From: Larus michahellis
Lineage: Eukaryota > Chordata > Aves > Charadriiformes > Laridae
Length of the DNA: 64,000 nt
Reading direction: 5' to 3'
Assembly (NCBI RefSeq): GCF_964199755.1
Contig: NC_133896.1
Coordinates: 99,818,549-99,882,548, forward strand
Both the position numbers and the translations under genes were made by a program. The notes under the pieces were generated by a model. That model did not search any database and was not told the DNA's origin. It saw only the letters and a program-made list of their open reading frames with translations. Within the stretch, counting starts at the first letter, position 1; each line of letters opens with the position of its first letter. Below, one piece after another: positions 43,701 through 50,519 of the stretch.

Positions 43701-45426
43701 ACTTAGCAGACTCCTCATCTAAAACAGCAGTACTTTTCTGAAGGTTCCCACCTGTAGGAGCAAGGGTCAGAGAAAGCGCATAAACAAGGTGCCACAAACA
43801 GCTTATTTCTAAAACACTAGACAGTCCAGTCCTTGCCCAACGAAACCAGTTGCTCTGCCTACCATTTATTTTCACCAGGGCTTCCACTGCTAGAAACTAC
43901 AATAGGGATATTTTAGAAAAAATAAACACTGGCATAGTCTCTGAACACATCTCTGCAGATAACTAAATATTATGCAGCTGCACTACTTACTTCAGCACTA
44001 CTCTTAATATTTTAGATGTTAGCTTAGGTCTTAAAATATCCCTGAAAACGTGACATTTATGTGAAAGCAAACATTAAGCTTATCATGTATTAATACATGT
44101 TCAACAGCAGCCATTACTGTTGACTGCTACCAGAATAAACTGTTTCTCAAGAAAGAGTGCTCCAGCAAAGTAAAAGCTAAACCACCAGAGAACACCCTAG
44201 GATACCCACAGCCTCAAAATAAATTGTTGCGAATTGTAGGAAGACTTACACTGACACGACTTGAAGATGAGGTTCTTCCTTCCATTATTTTCTCTACTGA
44301 AAAAAAAGATATAAAATAAGCTTAGCAATTTGTGTTTTATTTATCCAGAGGGAAGCAGGACCAAAACAATAGCTACTAAGCAAGAACAAGAAAATAATTT
44401 TTGACCAAGCTATGCAAAGAAAACTCATTCATAGTGACCTTTAGAAGAACACCTAGCCCAACCCCCCCTTCCATGGGCAGGGACATCAGGTTGCTCAAAG
44501 CCCCATCTAACATGACCCTGAACACTTCCAATGATGGGGAACCCACAGCTTTTCTAGTCCATCTGTTCCAGTGTCTCACCACCCTCATCGTAAAAAATTT
44601 CCTCCTTACGTCCAACCTAAATCTACCCTCTTTCAGCATAAAACCATTGCCCCTTGTTCTGTCTCTACAAGCCTTGGTAAAGTCATTGACAGCCACAATA
44701 CAAGAGACATGTACTTGGGCAAGGCTCTGGATTGTCAGTATGGACAGAACTGTTAACGAAATTTTGACTACAGTTTATCTTCAGTGAAGGCATTTACTGC
44801 TTAACTCTACCCCCTGGCAAGTACACAACTAATAAGCAATTCAGACTTTGATTAGGAAGTGAAAAGAAGTCACAGAAGACATCTGTAACACTACAGGAGC
44901 TCCAAGAAGAAATAAAATTCAAGGATTCCTGTTAACAGATACACTTCTTCCTCAGAGGAAGCTTCAGAGCTTCCAGCATTCACAGGGGTTTATTCTCTTT
45001 ATAAATACTCTGTATGACCCCGGTGTAAGACCATCAAACCTTACAGCCAGTTTGAAGTCTCTCAAGAAAACCTTTAAGCCCCTGTACCTTTATTTAACTC
45101 AGCGGTTTTTCAACTCACAGCCCCAGTCCCCTGGTGCGGGAAACAGCAACGTCTATTAAAAGACAAGCCAAGCTACTACCTATTCCGACGCCTACAAGGA
45201 GAAACAGCCGGGCTATCACCCCCTCAAGTCCGCCCCCGCCACGCCGGTTGCCGCCGCCAAGAGGGGTCGCCCCGCACCCCCGGCTCCGAACCCAGCCGCC
45301 GGCTTCTTTCGCGGGGAAGAGAAGGGGCTTCTCACGGACAGGAGGTAAGCGACGAGGGTCGGCCATCCCGCCTTTCCCCGCTCTCTCCTTAGCCTCTTCA
45401 CGACGGAGCTGCAACGCTGCCGCCAC
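1591..45426 (-). CDS. SENP7: SENP7, SUMO-specific protease 7 (23 exons, 3' end off window)
   Basis: SENP7 is a nuclear cysteine protease (C48/Ulp family) that removes SUMO2/3 from chains. I chained 23 exons by GT/AG sites and phase, 5' to 3': 45336-45426, 44250-44296, 41620-41727, 39211-39305, 27275-27472, 25472-25669, 21252-21364, 20343-20509, 19020-19380, 18293-18450, 17139-17285, 15606-15639, 14579-14752, 11867-12129, 10667-10800, 9342-9458, 7716-7835, 5422-5514, 4420-4631, 3943-3995, 3590-3627, 3293-3361, 1591-1741. This gives about 1,047 codons with every junction in phase; the human protein is about 1,050. The long N-terminal half is low in conservation; the C-terminal half is the Ulp1 domain with His about 875, Asp about 981 and Cys about 1033. 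The final exon, about 45 residues, is absent. The first coding exon is the least certain part. Confidence 0.93.
3293..3361 (-). CDS. SENP7: SENP7 exon 22 (catalytic Asp)
   Basis: Encodes [13 protein letters not shown] followed by VQKTVQVLR. The aspartate in ILILDSL is the second triad residue of the Ulp1 family. Donor GA|GTAAGT. Confidence 0.96.
3590..3627 (-). CDS. SENP7: SENP7 exon 21 (38-nt micro-exon)
   Basis: TTCTCCCAG to AAAAG|GTATGT, encoding [12 protein letters not shown] plus two bases of the next arginine. Corresponds to the end of the loop before the aspartate strand. Confidence 0.87.
3943..3995 (-). CDS. SENP7: SENP7 exon 20
   Basis: A 53-nt exon in the loop insertion, TACTAG to AAA|GTAAGT, encoding [16 protein letters not shown]. 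Assigned from splice sites and exact phase fit. Confidence 0.85.
4420..4631 (-). CDS. SENP7: SENP7 exon 19 (catalytic His)
   Basis: Begins [15 protein letters not shown]; this histidine is the first member of the His-Asp-Cys triad. The rest of the exon is a poorly conserved acidic loop typical of SENP6/7, which carry insertions between His and Asp. Ends AAAG|GTTGGT in phase 1. Confidence 0.95.
5422..5514 (-). CDS. SENP7: SENP7 exon 18
   Basis: Encodes [19 protein letters not shown] and [10 protein letters not shown], leading directly to the catalytic histidine in the next exon. The acceptor CTGCAG at 5515 completes the serine begun in exon 17. Confidence 0.94.
7716..7835 (-). CDS. SENP7: SENP7 exon 17
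   Basis: GGTAG acceptor; donor TTTC|GTAAGT. It encodes [20 protein letters not shown] then FFYKCLT, a standard part of the SENP6/SENP7 protease fold. Confidence 0.95.
9342..9458 (-). CDS. SENP7: SENP7 exon 16 (start of Ulp1 domain)
   Basis: It encodes [16 protein letters not shown] and [13 protein letters not shown]. These are the proline-rich lead-in and the FLND-IIDFYLK signature that begins the Ulp1/SENP catalytic domain. Ends TTAA|GTAAGT in phase 2. Confidence 0.95.
10667..10800 (-). CDS. SENP7: SENP7 exon 15
   Basis: Phase 0 in and 2 out, TGGTAG to AA|GTAAGT. It encodes [11 protein letters not shown] and [10 protein letters not shown], matching KQSSGCYSLSI and EEWREVRHTG upstream of the protease domain in human. 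Confidence 0.93.
11867..12129 (-). CDS. SENP7: SENP7 exon 14
   Basis: From TTTTTTGCAG to CAG|GTTAGT, 263 nt. It encodes [12 protein letters not shown] and [15 protein letters not shown], both recognisable in human SENP7 (SSEFIFLEL, AFPLFQNLSSKESSF). Confidence 0.92.
12200..13510. repeat. Unidentified GC-richer insertion with microsatellite, possibly LTR-derived
   Basis: Inside SENP7 intron 13, about 1.3 kb is clearly richer in G+C than the surrounding AT-rich intron. Around 12,720-12,790 there is a TATTAAATTCC polyadenylation-like stretch followed by a CTCCCTCCTGGGTGAGAGAC tract, an arrangement reminiscent of an LTR R-U5 border. Short GCCAGCAACTG-type repeats follow near 13,040-13,120, then a TG/TA microsatellite. 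No flanking duplication or coding domain is evident, so the class is open. Confidence 0.4.
13168..13256. repeat. TG/TA/CA microsatellite
   Basis: Alternating (TATG), (TGTG), (TATA) and (CACA) runs make an imperfect self-complementary purine-pyrimidine tract. The open frames crossing it on both strands are low-complexity artefacts. Confidence 0.9.
14579..14752 (-). CDS. SENP7: SENP7 exon 13
   Basis: Entered in phase 1 after TTCTACAG, ending CCAT|GTGAGT. It encodes [14 protein letters not shown] and a following hydrophobic strand, matching the human LKRFGLWKSKDD block. The fold of this pre-catalytic region is not something I can state. Confidence 0.92.
15606..15639 (-). CDS. SENP7: SENP7 exon 12 (34-nt micro-exon)
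   Basis: A very short exon, TTTCAG to CAAG|GTAAGA, encoding [11 protein letters not shown], the counterpart of TKKYIKIPFQ in human. Its phases (0 in, 1 out) fit both neighbours exactly. Confidence 0.9.
15748..15825 (-). repeat. CR1 3' end fragment
   Basis: The plus strand reads ATCATAGCATCATTTAGGTT then GGAAAAGACCC, the antisense of a CR1 3' terminus. It lies in the intron between SENP7 exons 11 and 12. Confidence 0.8.
17139..17285 (-). CDS. SENP7: SENP7 exon 11
   Basis: Forty-nine codons, phase 0-0, donor AGG|GTAAGT. It encodes [16 protein letters not shown], close to the human DFIFTSVYIGKIKG block. The acceptor is preceded by a pure run of twelve C on the coding strand. Confidence 0.9.
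18293..18450 (-). CDS. SENP7: SENP7 exon 10 (SIM with acidic tail)
   Basis: The acceptor CTTTAG precedes [13 protein letters not shown]. With the isoleucine completed from exon 9 this forms I-V-L followed by phosphorylatable serines and acids, the classic SUMO-interacting motif layout. The exon ends CAG|GTAGTC in phase 0. Confidence 0.88.
19020..19380 (-). CDS. SENP7: SENP7 exon 9 (largest)
   Basis: A 361-nt exon from TTTCTAG to CCAA|GTATGT, exiting in phase 1. It encodes a Ser/Glu-rich segment ending VSVDP. Together with exon 10 the junction reads [11 protein letters not shown], matching the human PIVVSSDEE SUMO-interaction and acidic motif. Confidence 0.88.
20343..20509 (-). CDS. SENP7: SENP7 exon 8
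   Basis: Entered in phase 1 after GACACAG and ending TCT|GTAAGT in phase 0. Polar, low-complexity sequence with a basic KRKRRSSGH patch. Its place in the chain rests on splice sites and phase rather than on strong conservation. Confidence 0.8.
21252..21364 (-). CDS. SENP7: SENP7 exon 7
   Basis: Open in one frame only, from TTTACAG to AAAG|GTTTGT, entering in phase 2 directly after exon 6 and leaving in phase 1 into exon 8. It encodes [17 protein letters not shown] and ends with a basic RRQRLQKK run that resembles the RKTKRRLRNN region of human SENP7. Some human sequence between these exons has no counterpart I could find. Confidence 0.78.
23050..23415 (+). repeat. CR1 LINE, 3' end
   Basis: Sense-oriented CR1 3' region (GAGGGTGGTGAGGCACTGGA, then AACTAGATGATC and a closing ATTCTATGAT). 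A short RT-downstream frame remains open by chance. It lies in the intron between SENP7 exons 6 and 7. Confidence 0.92.
24106..24131. repeat. Perfect 12-bp inverted repeat with 2-nt spacer
   Basis: GATCAAACCACA is followed by TC and then its exact complement. It lies in the intron between SENP7 exons 6 and 7, with no transposon ends nearby that I can recognise. Confidence 0.9.
25472..25669 (-). CDS. SENP7: SENP7 exon 6, second copy of duplicated HP1-motif exon
   Basis: Again 198 nt and phase 2-2, opening with [18 protein letters not shown] and closing with FLSER. It shares PKVIL with exon 5, then diverges, while keeping the pattern of Asp-Ala, Leu-Gln-Ser and Pro-Ser-Ser-Ser. The first part of the exon and its acceptor are identical to exon 5 over 48 bp. 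Confidence 0.93.
27275..27472 (-). CDS. SENP7: SENP7 exon 5, first copy of duplicated HP1-motif exon
   Basis: A 198-nt exon, phase 2-2, so it can be added or lost without changing frame. It opens with [23 protein letters not shown] fits the PxVxL pentamer bound by the HP1 chromoshadow domain, and V-I-L-T is hydrophobic enough to resemble a SUMO-interacting motif. Exon 6 is a diverged tandem copy of the same length. Human SENP7 also has two such units. Confidence 0.93.
28069..31617 (-). mobile_element. Long, broken CR1 LINE retrotransposon
   Basis: A CR1 non-LTR element of about 3.5 kb in antisense orientation. Its 3' terminus is at 28,069 (TCATAGAATTGTCTAGGTTG on the plus strand). Going toward its 5' end there are RT C-terminal sequence (28,665-28,931), RT palm sequence with YMDFSKAS (29,112-29,378), a linker with a tandem repeat (29,857-30,342), an endonuclease part with [10 protein letters not shown] and GDFNLPD (30,355-30,849), and ORF1-like sequence (31,351-31,731). 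Stops and frameshifts separate the pieces, so it is inactive. It fills part of the long intron between SENP7 exons 4 and 5. Confidence 0.88.
30014..30137 (-). repeat. 24-bp tandem repeat, five units, within CR1 ORF2
   Basis: Five consecutive, essentially identical 24-bp units. On the CR1 coding strand each encodes EGWTLFKK, so the expansion preserves frame and yields five copies of an octapeptide between the endonuclease and RT domains. Confidence 0.92.
31623..31986 (-). mobile_element. Solo LTR of an avian endogenous retrovirus (364 bp)
   Basis: On the minus strand the element starts TGTCCTGGTTCCGG, a start I know from common avian ERVL-like LTRs, and ends ACCACGATA. It is flanked on both sides by CCAGG (31,618-31,622 and 31,987-31,991), a 5-bp target duplication. 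No internal viral sequence remains. It interrupts the 5' portion of the long CR1 copy, so it is younger than that insertion. The final bases are TA rather than CA, probably decay. Confidence 0.75.
33844..34837 (-). other. Cluster of unexplained minus-strand open fragments
   Basis: Three open fragments lie in line on the minus strand: 34,837-34,559 (92 codons, regular hydrophobic spacing), 34,280-34,089 (a strongly hydrophobic, membrane-like stretch) and 34,059-33,844. Stops separate them. They might be a decayed retroviral or processed-gene remnant or chance; I recognise no family. Confidence 0.25.
35464..36466 (+). repeat. CR1 LINE, RT C-terminal end to 3' terminus
   Basis: Sense CR1, about 1 kb, carrying the last part of ORF2 ([38 protein letters not shown]) and the 3' untranslated region ending CATTCTATGATTTTG. 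A frameshift and a stop near 35,997 break the frame. Confidence 0.92.
36722..36931 (+). repeat. CR1 LINE 3' end with ATTCTATG tail
   Basis: Starts GAGGAGGAACTTCTTTACCC and ends with three ATTCTATG-type units. The well-preserved sequence and tail suggest a younger CR1 subfamily than the neighbouring copies. It lies about 250 bp after the preceding CR1. Confidence 0.93.
39211..39305 (-). CDS. SENP7: SENP7 exon 4 (basic, NLS-like)
   Basis: The exon runs from TTTCAG to GG|GTAAGA and exits in phase 2, as exon 5 requires. It encodes a Lys/Arg-rich run ([13 protein letters not shown]) that looks like a nuclear localisation signal, followed by an acidic SSNDEES patch. The following intron is 11.7 kb and full of retrotransposons. 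Confidence 0.85.
41620..41727 (-). CDS. SENP7: SENP7 exon 3
   Basis: Thirty-six codons in phase 0-0, acceptor TTTTCAG and donor GAG|GTAAAG. It contains [11 protein letters not shown], close to the PEDVHVQSPLS stretch of human SENP7, the clearest N-terminal landmark of the gene. Confidence 0.9.
44250..44296 (-). CDS. SENP7: SENP7 exon 2
   Basis: A T-rich tract and CAG precede the exon; the donor is AGT|GTAAGT. It encodes [15 protein letters not shown], matching the Glu-Gly-x-x-x-Ser-Ser-Ser stretch near the N-terminus of mammalian SENP7. Entry is phase 1 and exit phase 0. It also contains an ATG (44285) that could be the true start. Confidence 0.8.
44427..44690 (-). repeat. CR1 LINE fragment, antisense
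   Basis: The plus strand carries the antisense of the CR1 3' region (GTTCCAGTGTCTCACCACCC, then AAATTTCCTCCTTACGTCC). It lies in SENP7 intron 1, and its 5'-ward end is degraded. Confidence 0.85.
45336..45426 (-). CDS. SENP7: SENP7 candidate first coding exon
   Basis: An ATG at 45426, with a second in-frame ATG at 45366, opens a frame that reaches a moderate donor (CC|GTGAGA) at 45336. It ends in phase 1, which exon 2 requires. The encoded N-terminus ([10 protein letters not shown] from the second ATG) is only loosely like the short basic N-terminus of mammalian SENP7. It competes with a non-coding first exon ending at 45654. Confidence 0.45.
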
Positions 45427-45653
45427 GACCCTTCCTTTCCGTCCCCAGTGTCGGGCCGCTCACCCGCCCTCCCCTACCGGCTTCCCTCGCCATAGATACC
45501 CCGTCACGCGCGGACGGCCCGGGCCAGCGGGGACACCGGCGCCGCAGGGCCCAGCGGGGCACTGACAGCTCGTATCACACACACCCCCATCCCCAGCTTG
45601 GGCGGGTAATGGGCGAGGAACGAACGATACCGGCAATGCCCTCCAGCACTCAC

Positions 45654-45725
45654 CGACACAGCTCCCCCACCGTTGTTGTTTATCCAGGCCCCGCCGCCGC
45701 CTGCGCAGCTTTCCCCAGTACTTCC
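45654..45725 (-). other. SENP7: Candidate alternative non-coding first exon of SENP7
   Basis: A strong donor (TCG|GTGAGT) sits at 45654/45653 inside the CpG island. The upstream sequence has no ATG that could enter exon 2 in frame. If used, translation would start at the ATG at 44285-44283 in exon 2, Met-Glu-Gly-Arg. The upstream limit given here is arbitrary because no transcription start can be read. Confidence 0.4.
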
Positions 45726-45726
45726 G

Positions 45727-45840
45727 GGCTGAGCACCGCCTCCGCCAGGCCCGGGAAGGCCGCCCCGCCCCGTAACGGCAGTAACCGTCTCCCCGCCCTC
45801 TGCCAGCCCTGAGGCGTTGCCCGCCCTCTCGTCAGTACCT
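45727..45840 (-). promoter_or_regulatory. SENP7: Core of SENP7 promoter, upstream GC boxes
   Basis: CCGCCCCG and CCGCCC-type boxes lie just upstream of the candidate non-coding first exon, with no TATA box. This is a typical TATA-less CpG-island core. The extent is a guess from composition. Confidence 0.4.
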
Positions 45841-46089
45841 CTCCTCAGTACCCCTCGCCGTGTCCCCCGCCGCGCACTTCCCTGACCGAATATCGGCCCT
45901 ACGAATCGGGCCAGGGCCCGGGCGCGGCCCCTCCTGGCCCGCCTCTCCTTCGCAGATGGGCCTGGCCGCCCTGGGTGTTAACTTCGAGGGGTTTAACCTG
46001 ATAATGAACGGCAGGGGCGGGGCGGGGGGTGTGTGGAAATGCAAATGGAGCGGGGCAAATGGTAGCGCCGCGGGTGTGGTATTACACAC

Positions 46090-49000
46090 GTTTTTCTGCA
46101 TCCTGTCAAACTGACGAGTAGCAACAACGTTTAATAGTTCTGCCAAGGCAATAAATGATAGTTAAATGAAGCTCAGGCTAGCAAACACTTAAGGAAACGG
46201 AAGAAATGCTACAATTTGTGGAAGGAATCAAGAAAACCTCAGTATTTTTTAAATAAGTAATAGGCAACCCAGCTGAATCAGGTTCAGATTGCACCTTGCC
46301 AATCACGTTTTCCTCATTAGCCTTCATTTCAGGGCGGCTCGGCTGCCCCTATAACCACCCCTTCCCTGTTTGCAGAGGTTTCCAGCCAGCGGCCTTGGAA
46401 ACCCTCCCGCAGCCAAGTGGAGACTGAGGCTGGTTTGTTGGGTTTTGTGTTTAGGTTTGGTTTTGGGGGAGGTGGGGGGGTTTTTTGGTTGGTTTGTTTG
46501 CTTTTCAGGGTAGCTTCAGAATTGTAAGTTTTGTGTATAGCTTTCTGTTTCGTCCTCTTGGTAGTGCTTTTGCATCAAGTAATGAGAAGCTGGGTAAAAC
46601 TACTTTTGAAACCTTTTTGGTTTCATACCCAAGAGGTTTAGCTGTAACTCATGGTCAGGTATAAATTACAAATGTGAGATGTTAGCTTGCAACTATCAGA
46701 AACACTTAGATGGCCTTAACCATCAGCAACTGATACATTTTATAGATACATCTGAGAATATAGTATATAATGTAATGAAATACAAACTAAGATGGGTTTA
46801 TTTTGTTTAACACAGAAATTGTCTACAGTCCCAGAGAGAAAAATATTTCCATCTATGATGATGACAGATTCTACAGGAGAGCATATGGTACTGTCGGGCT
46901 TTACTAGAACAGAGGAAACTTTTTTTAAACACAAAATGTCATGAAAAGTAATACTTATACTGCACTAGTGTTTCAAATATGCTGCCTGCTGTAACAATCA
47001 CTAGCTGAATGTATAGCTGAAGAATCTTACTATCCAAACAGAAAAGTGGGAGGAAGGGAAAGAGGTTAATTTTTTTTTCCCCAACAGTAATTTTTTAAAT
47101 CGAAACTGCAATTGTAAAGGCTGCTGGAATAAACATCCTTGAATATTGCATTTACACATAGTCAATGAAGCACAAGCAGTAGTCAACACTGATTTAGAAT
47201 GTATATTTACAGAAAATAAGTAAATGCATTATGCAGCTATATCTAGAACAATCTATAACTGCTGCTTTTTAATTCTATAAACGGTGTTATTACAATAAAA
47301 TCAGTTCTCTGGACTAATAAGTCTAATATGATTCTAAGGTGCTAGTCAGGTGAACTCTTAAGTGATAACCTACTATAAATTGCTTCAAAACTTTTCAGTT
47401 CACACCTTGAAGGAAACTTTAGGAAGGGAAGTCATACCTATGCTTGATGTAAAACTGTATTTTCTTGTTTCTGCTTCCTGAAATCTTCAGAAGCCTTTCA
47501 CAATGCTTTGTTAGGCAGATAGTTAAGTAGACGTTCAATATTATATACACAAGGGTTAATTTGGAATCATGTATCCTTGTTTTGCTTTGGAATGGAAAAA
47601 ACAATGTTGGTCCTAGTAGCTGAGGTAAGAGCATAGTAATTCCTGTTCATAGTATGTTGAGAAACTACGGTCTCCAGCCTTTTAGGGGTGAGGAGAGAAA
47701 GGGACAGAGACAAGTGTTGGACGTTGTGGCACTCTGAGGAAACTGCATTTATCTATTCCTAGTTGTCGTGGAATGCTTCCTCTGTGCTCTGCATTTCTCC
47801 ACAGACATCTTTCTTTAAATCATGTCCATTTTTCTCTCGCTTCATTGCATGGGGAAAACAGCATGAATATGGGTATCTTCCTCCCTGCTAAATATGACCT
47901 CTTTTGTGTGAATTGCCTGTATTTCAGTAGTATAGCAAACAGACTGTCCGCCCATCTCCTTTGTGTCCTTCATGCTTCCTGCAGAATGAAAATCATAGAT
48001 GAACGTGCTTACTTGCAACTTTGTGCTGTCTCCATTCCAAGAAACGGGCAAGACAATAAATGGCTTATATATCATAGAATCTAATATTTTTTTTCCTATG
48101 TGTACTTATTATGTGAGATAAAAAAGGAGATGGTAGCATTTTCTAGCCTACTCTCTATTAAGCAGAAGACAGAAATGACCCTGAAGAGATGACTTAACAT
48201 CTCGGACCCAGTGGAGATTGCTCAAAAGGAAAACGTCTATGATGTCACTCTGTTGAAAAGCAAAGAATATTATTTTTTTTTTAGTTTGGAAGTGTAAGAA
48301 GTAATTTTCAATATGCTAAGCAGCTTACTCAAGGCAACTTGCATTTGATAAGAGTTACGCTTACATGATCACTTTCTGTCCTAATAATCACCTTTATCAG
48401 ATGGTATAGTGAGTTTTAATATATAGTTGGAATGTGATTTACTGTGTTTGAAAAACCCCTGTTAGTTCAGCAAGAAAAACTTAAAGGTATACGGTAGCTT
48501 GTACCAATGTATTTGCCAAATATAACTTCATATAAACCATTTGCCAAAACAAAATTACTGTGTTAAGATGATAAATTAATTTAAAAAATACTGATAATTG
48601 TGGGAATTTAAAGCTTGCAAACCTCTGCTATTAGGACAAAAATCCTGTAAAAGTCAGATTCTAACCATGCCAAAGCTTACCCTATGTTTACCATTCTACA
48701 GCCAGGGACAGTCAGCAGTGGATTGAAGAGTTATTAGGAAAATATAAGGTTATGATAAGCTTAATTTTTCAGTTGCATGGAAACTACTTCCTGGTATAAC
48801 TCTTACCAGTTGATCGATCAGTCATATGAGTTGAAAAATGATCTTAGCTGAAACTAGAGACCTCAGTCTAATCTCATGAAAGCTTGCTGCATGGACTTTC
48901 TTTCCTCCTGTTCCTAGATCACAGTGGCTAGCTTATTCTGTCGTCTATTCCACAACTTCCATGTAGCAAGTGCTTGCAAGGATGAATGAACAACTGGAGA

Positions 49001-49215
49001 GATTAGTACTAAGGTACTGCTGTTAGAATTTGGCAACCAAAATCTGTGAGAGGCTTTACAACCAGCTGGTTTACTACAGACCCCCAGGAGACAGTCTGTA
49101 TCAACAAGTATTTTGTTTGTAACCACTTTTAAATGTGAATTCTAATACAATAGGTTTTCTTTATGTAGGTGTTGTATGGAGGTCTATCACTACATTGACA
49201 TCGTCTTCTTAATTT
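46090..49215. other. Intergenic or 5' intron of ARB2B, no gene recognised
   Basis: AT-rich sequence with a G/T-rich tract at 46,440-46,500. Open frames here (for example 47,773-48,084) lack family resemblance and splice context. The missing 5' exon of the downstream ARB2-family gene should lie here or in the CpG island, but I cannot place it. Confidence 0.6.
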
Positions 49216-49219
49216 GTAG

Positions 49220-50281
49220 TCGTTACAAATACAGCATGAACTAAGCTTGAGGAAACTGATAGAGGGCTCAGAGTATCAAGAGGAACTGAAGTATGACTTC
49301 AATATAAAAGGGGAACTGAGGCATCTGGATACAGGCGAGTCCTTTGTTTTCAATTATTACAAGAATTCACATGAGCAGAATCATAAACGCTATCAAGTTT
49401 TGGGACATTTGATTACTCAGTATGTTTATGAGCTCCTGGAAAGAGCCTGCATGCTGCAGAAAGTTTATATTCCTACTGATGCTGCAGAGGATGAACCAAG
49501 AAGTTTCTTTTTCATGAGTGAGAATGCACTAACAAGTTCCTCTAGCCTAATTGTCCTTCTTCAAGACCATGGAGTTTTCCGTGCTGGACAGTGGGGACAA
49601 AGGACGATTGTCAGTGAGGGTCTGGAGCATGGAACACAAATACCATTCATCAAAATGGCCCTTGAAAGCCATGGGGGAGTGATTGTACTGAATCCCAACG
49701 ACAACTTTGTTGATCTGAAGACTGAAAAGGAGAGGCTAAGTTTTTCTACTGGGGAAGAATCATCGCCTTCTACGCAGTCTGTCTGGCGGATCCCCAAAAG
49801 GGGCAGTAGCAGCCCCGAGGAACATACCTTGTATGTATGGGATCATTTCATTTCAAAGAGCACAGCCAAGAATGTGGCCTTCATTGCCCATGGCTACGGT
49901 GGCTTGGTTTTTGTTGATCTGCTGGTGCAGAGAAAATGTGAGGTAATGAATAAAGTGTACTCCGTGGCATTCATTGACTCCGTGCACAACACACAGCACC
50001 AGACGAGAAGTGATCCAGAAATACAAAAATGGATACAGAAATACTGCCGTGAATGGGTGTCAAACAATAAGCCTCTAGATAAAGCTGTAGGTTCTCTCAT
50101 GAAAGTGAATTGTCCTGTTGTCTCTGCTGGAACGGAAAAGTATGGTTTAGCACCCTCCTGCTGCTTACACGCCATCTTTAAGTACCTGAAGAGCACACTG
50201 AAAGCCAAGACCACAACAGCCATTAGGCATTCACCTGTTGTAACCAGAAGCAGCACAAGTAAGAAGAGAGGCAATAAATAA
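49220..50281 (+). CDS. ARB2B: ARB2/FAM172 family protein, probable ARB2B (FAM172B)
   Basis: An uninterrupted frame of about 350 codons carries the Arb2 domain (alpha/beta-hydrolase-like), related to FAM172A/ARB2A, a nuclear cofactor tied to Argonaute/chromatin-linked splicing. Visible landmarks counted from 49,247 are LRHLDTGESFVFNYYK (24-39), PRSFFFMSENAL (84-95), HGVFRAGQWGQRT (108-120), GTQIPFIKMAL (129-139), VIVLNPNDNF (145-154), SPEEHTLYVWDHF (189-201), AHGYGGLVF (214-222) and VSAGTEKYGL (292-301). There is no in-frame ATG before residue 69. A stop lies at 49,217 and TTTGTAG could be an acceptor there, so this is probably the last exon. The family nucleophile Ser is Gly216, and the linker at about 155-188 is shorter than in FAM172A. 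It ends in a basic tail, not the HEEL end I recall for FAM172A. Confidence 0.85.
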   Translation, partial: SLQIQHELSLRKLIEGSEYQEELKYDFNIKGELRHLDTGESFVFNYYKNSHEQNHKRYQVLGHLITQYVYELLERACMLQKVYIPTDAAEDEPRSFFFMSENALTSSSSLIVLLQDHGVFRAGQWGQRTIVSEGLEHGTQIPFIKMALESHGGVIVLNPNDNFVDLKTEKERLSFSTGEESSPSTQSVWRIPKRGSSSPEEHTLYVWDHFISKSTAKNVAFIAHGYGGLVFVDLLVQRKCEVMNKVYSVAFIDSVHNTQHQTRSDPEIQKWIQKYCREWVSNNKPLDKAVGSLMKVNCPVVSAGTEKYGLAPSCCLHAIFKYLKSTLKAKTTTAIRHSPVVTRSSTSKKRGNK

Positions 50282-50509
50282 AGGTACGCTGACTTGTTCT
50301 TGATAGTGGTCTCTTCTTTTCATAACTACCCCTGCGCCTTTCAGTCATCTAAGGGCCTTCCTCTCACTGTGGAGCAGTTCTAAGTGTGACGCTAGTTTGC
50401 TTGTTTTTGAGACACACACAAATACAAGTTAACTATGAGGAAAGAAGCGTGTTGTTGAGAGCTTTAAGCCACAACCCTTCAGCTATCTGTGAAATTTAAA
50501 GTCGCATAA

Positions 50510-50515
50510 AATAAA
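50510..50515 (+). terminator. Polyadenylation signal AATAAA for ARB2B
   Basis: A canonical hexamer lies 229 bp past the stop codon, and another AATAAA is at about 50,560. Another AATAAA overlaps the stop itself. The first two are plausible 3' end signals. Confidence 0.5.
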
Positions 50516-50519
50516 GATG

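Larger units (their letters stand above)
45115..46080. promoter_or_regulatory. CpG island, SENP7 promoter
   Basis: A stretch dense in G+C and CpG contrasts with the AT-rich flanks. It contains both candidate SENP7 first exons on the minus strand. The distal part (45,700-46,080) has GC boxes and could also fire toward ARB2B on the plus strand; no plus-strand first exon was identified. Confidence 0.8.

Noticed and set aside
45134-46114. Long plus-strand frames in the SENP7 CpG island
   Set aside because: Arg/Pro/Ala-rich translations are typical of CpG islands; no family resemblance or splice context.
47773-48084. 103-codon plus-strand frame between SENP7 and ARB2B
   Set aside because: Composition like random AT-rich DNA; no homology, no adjacent acceptor or donor in phase.
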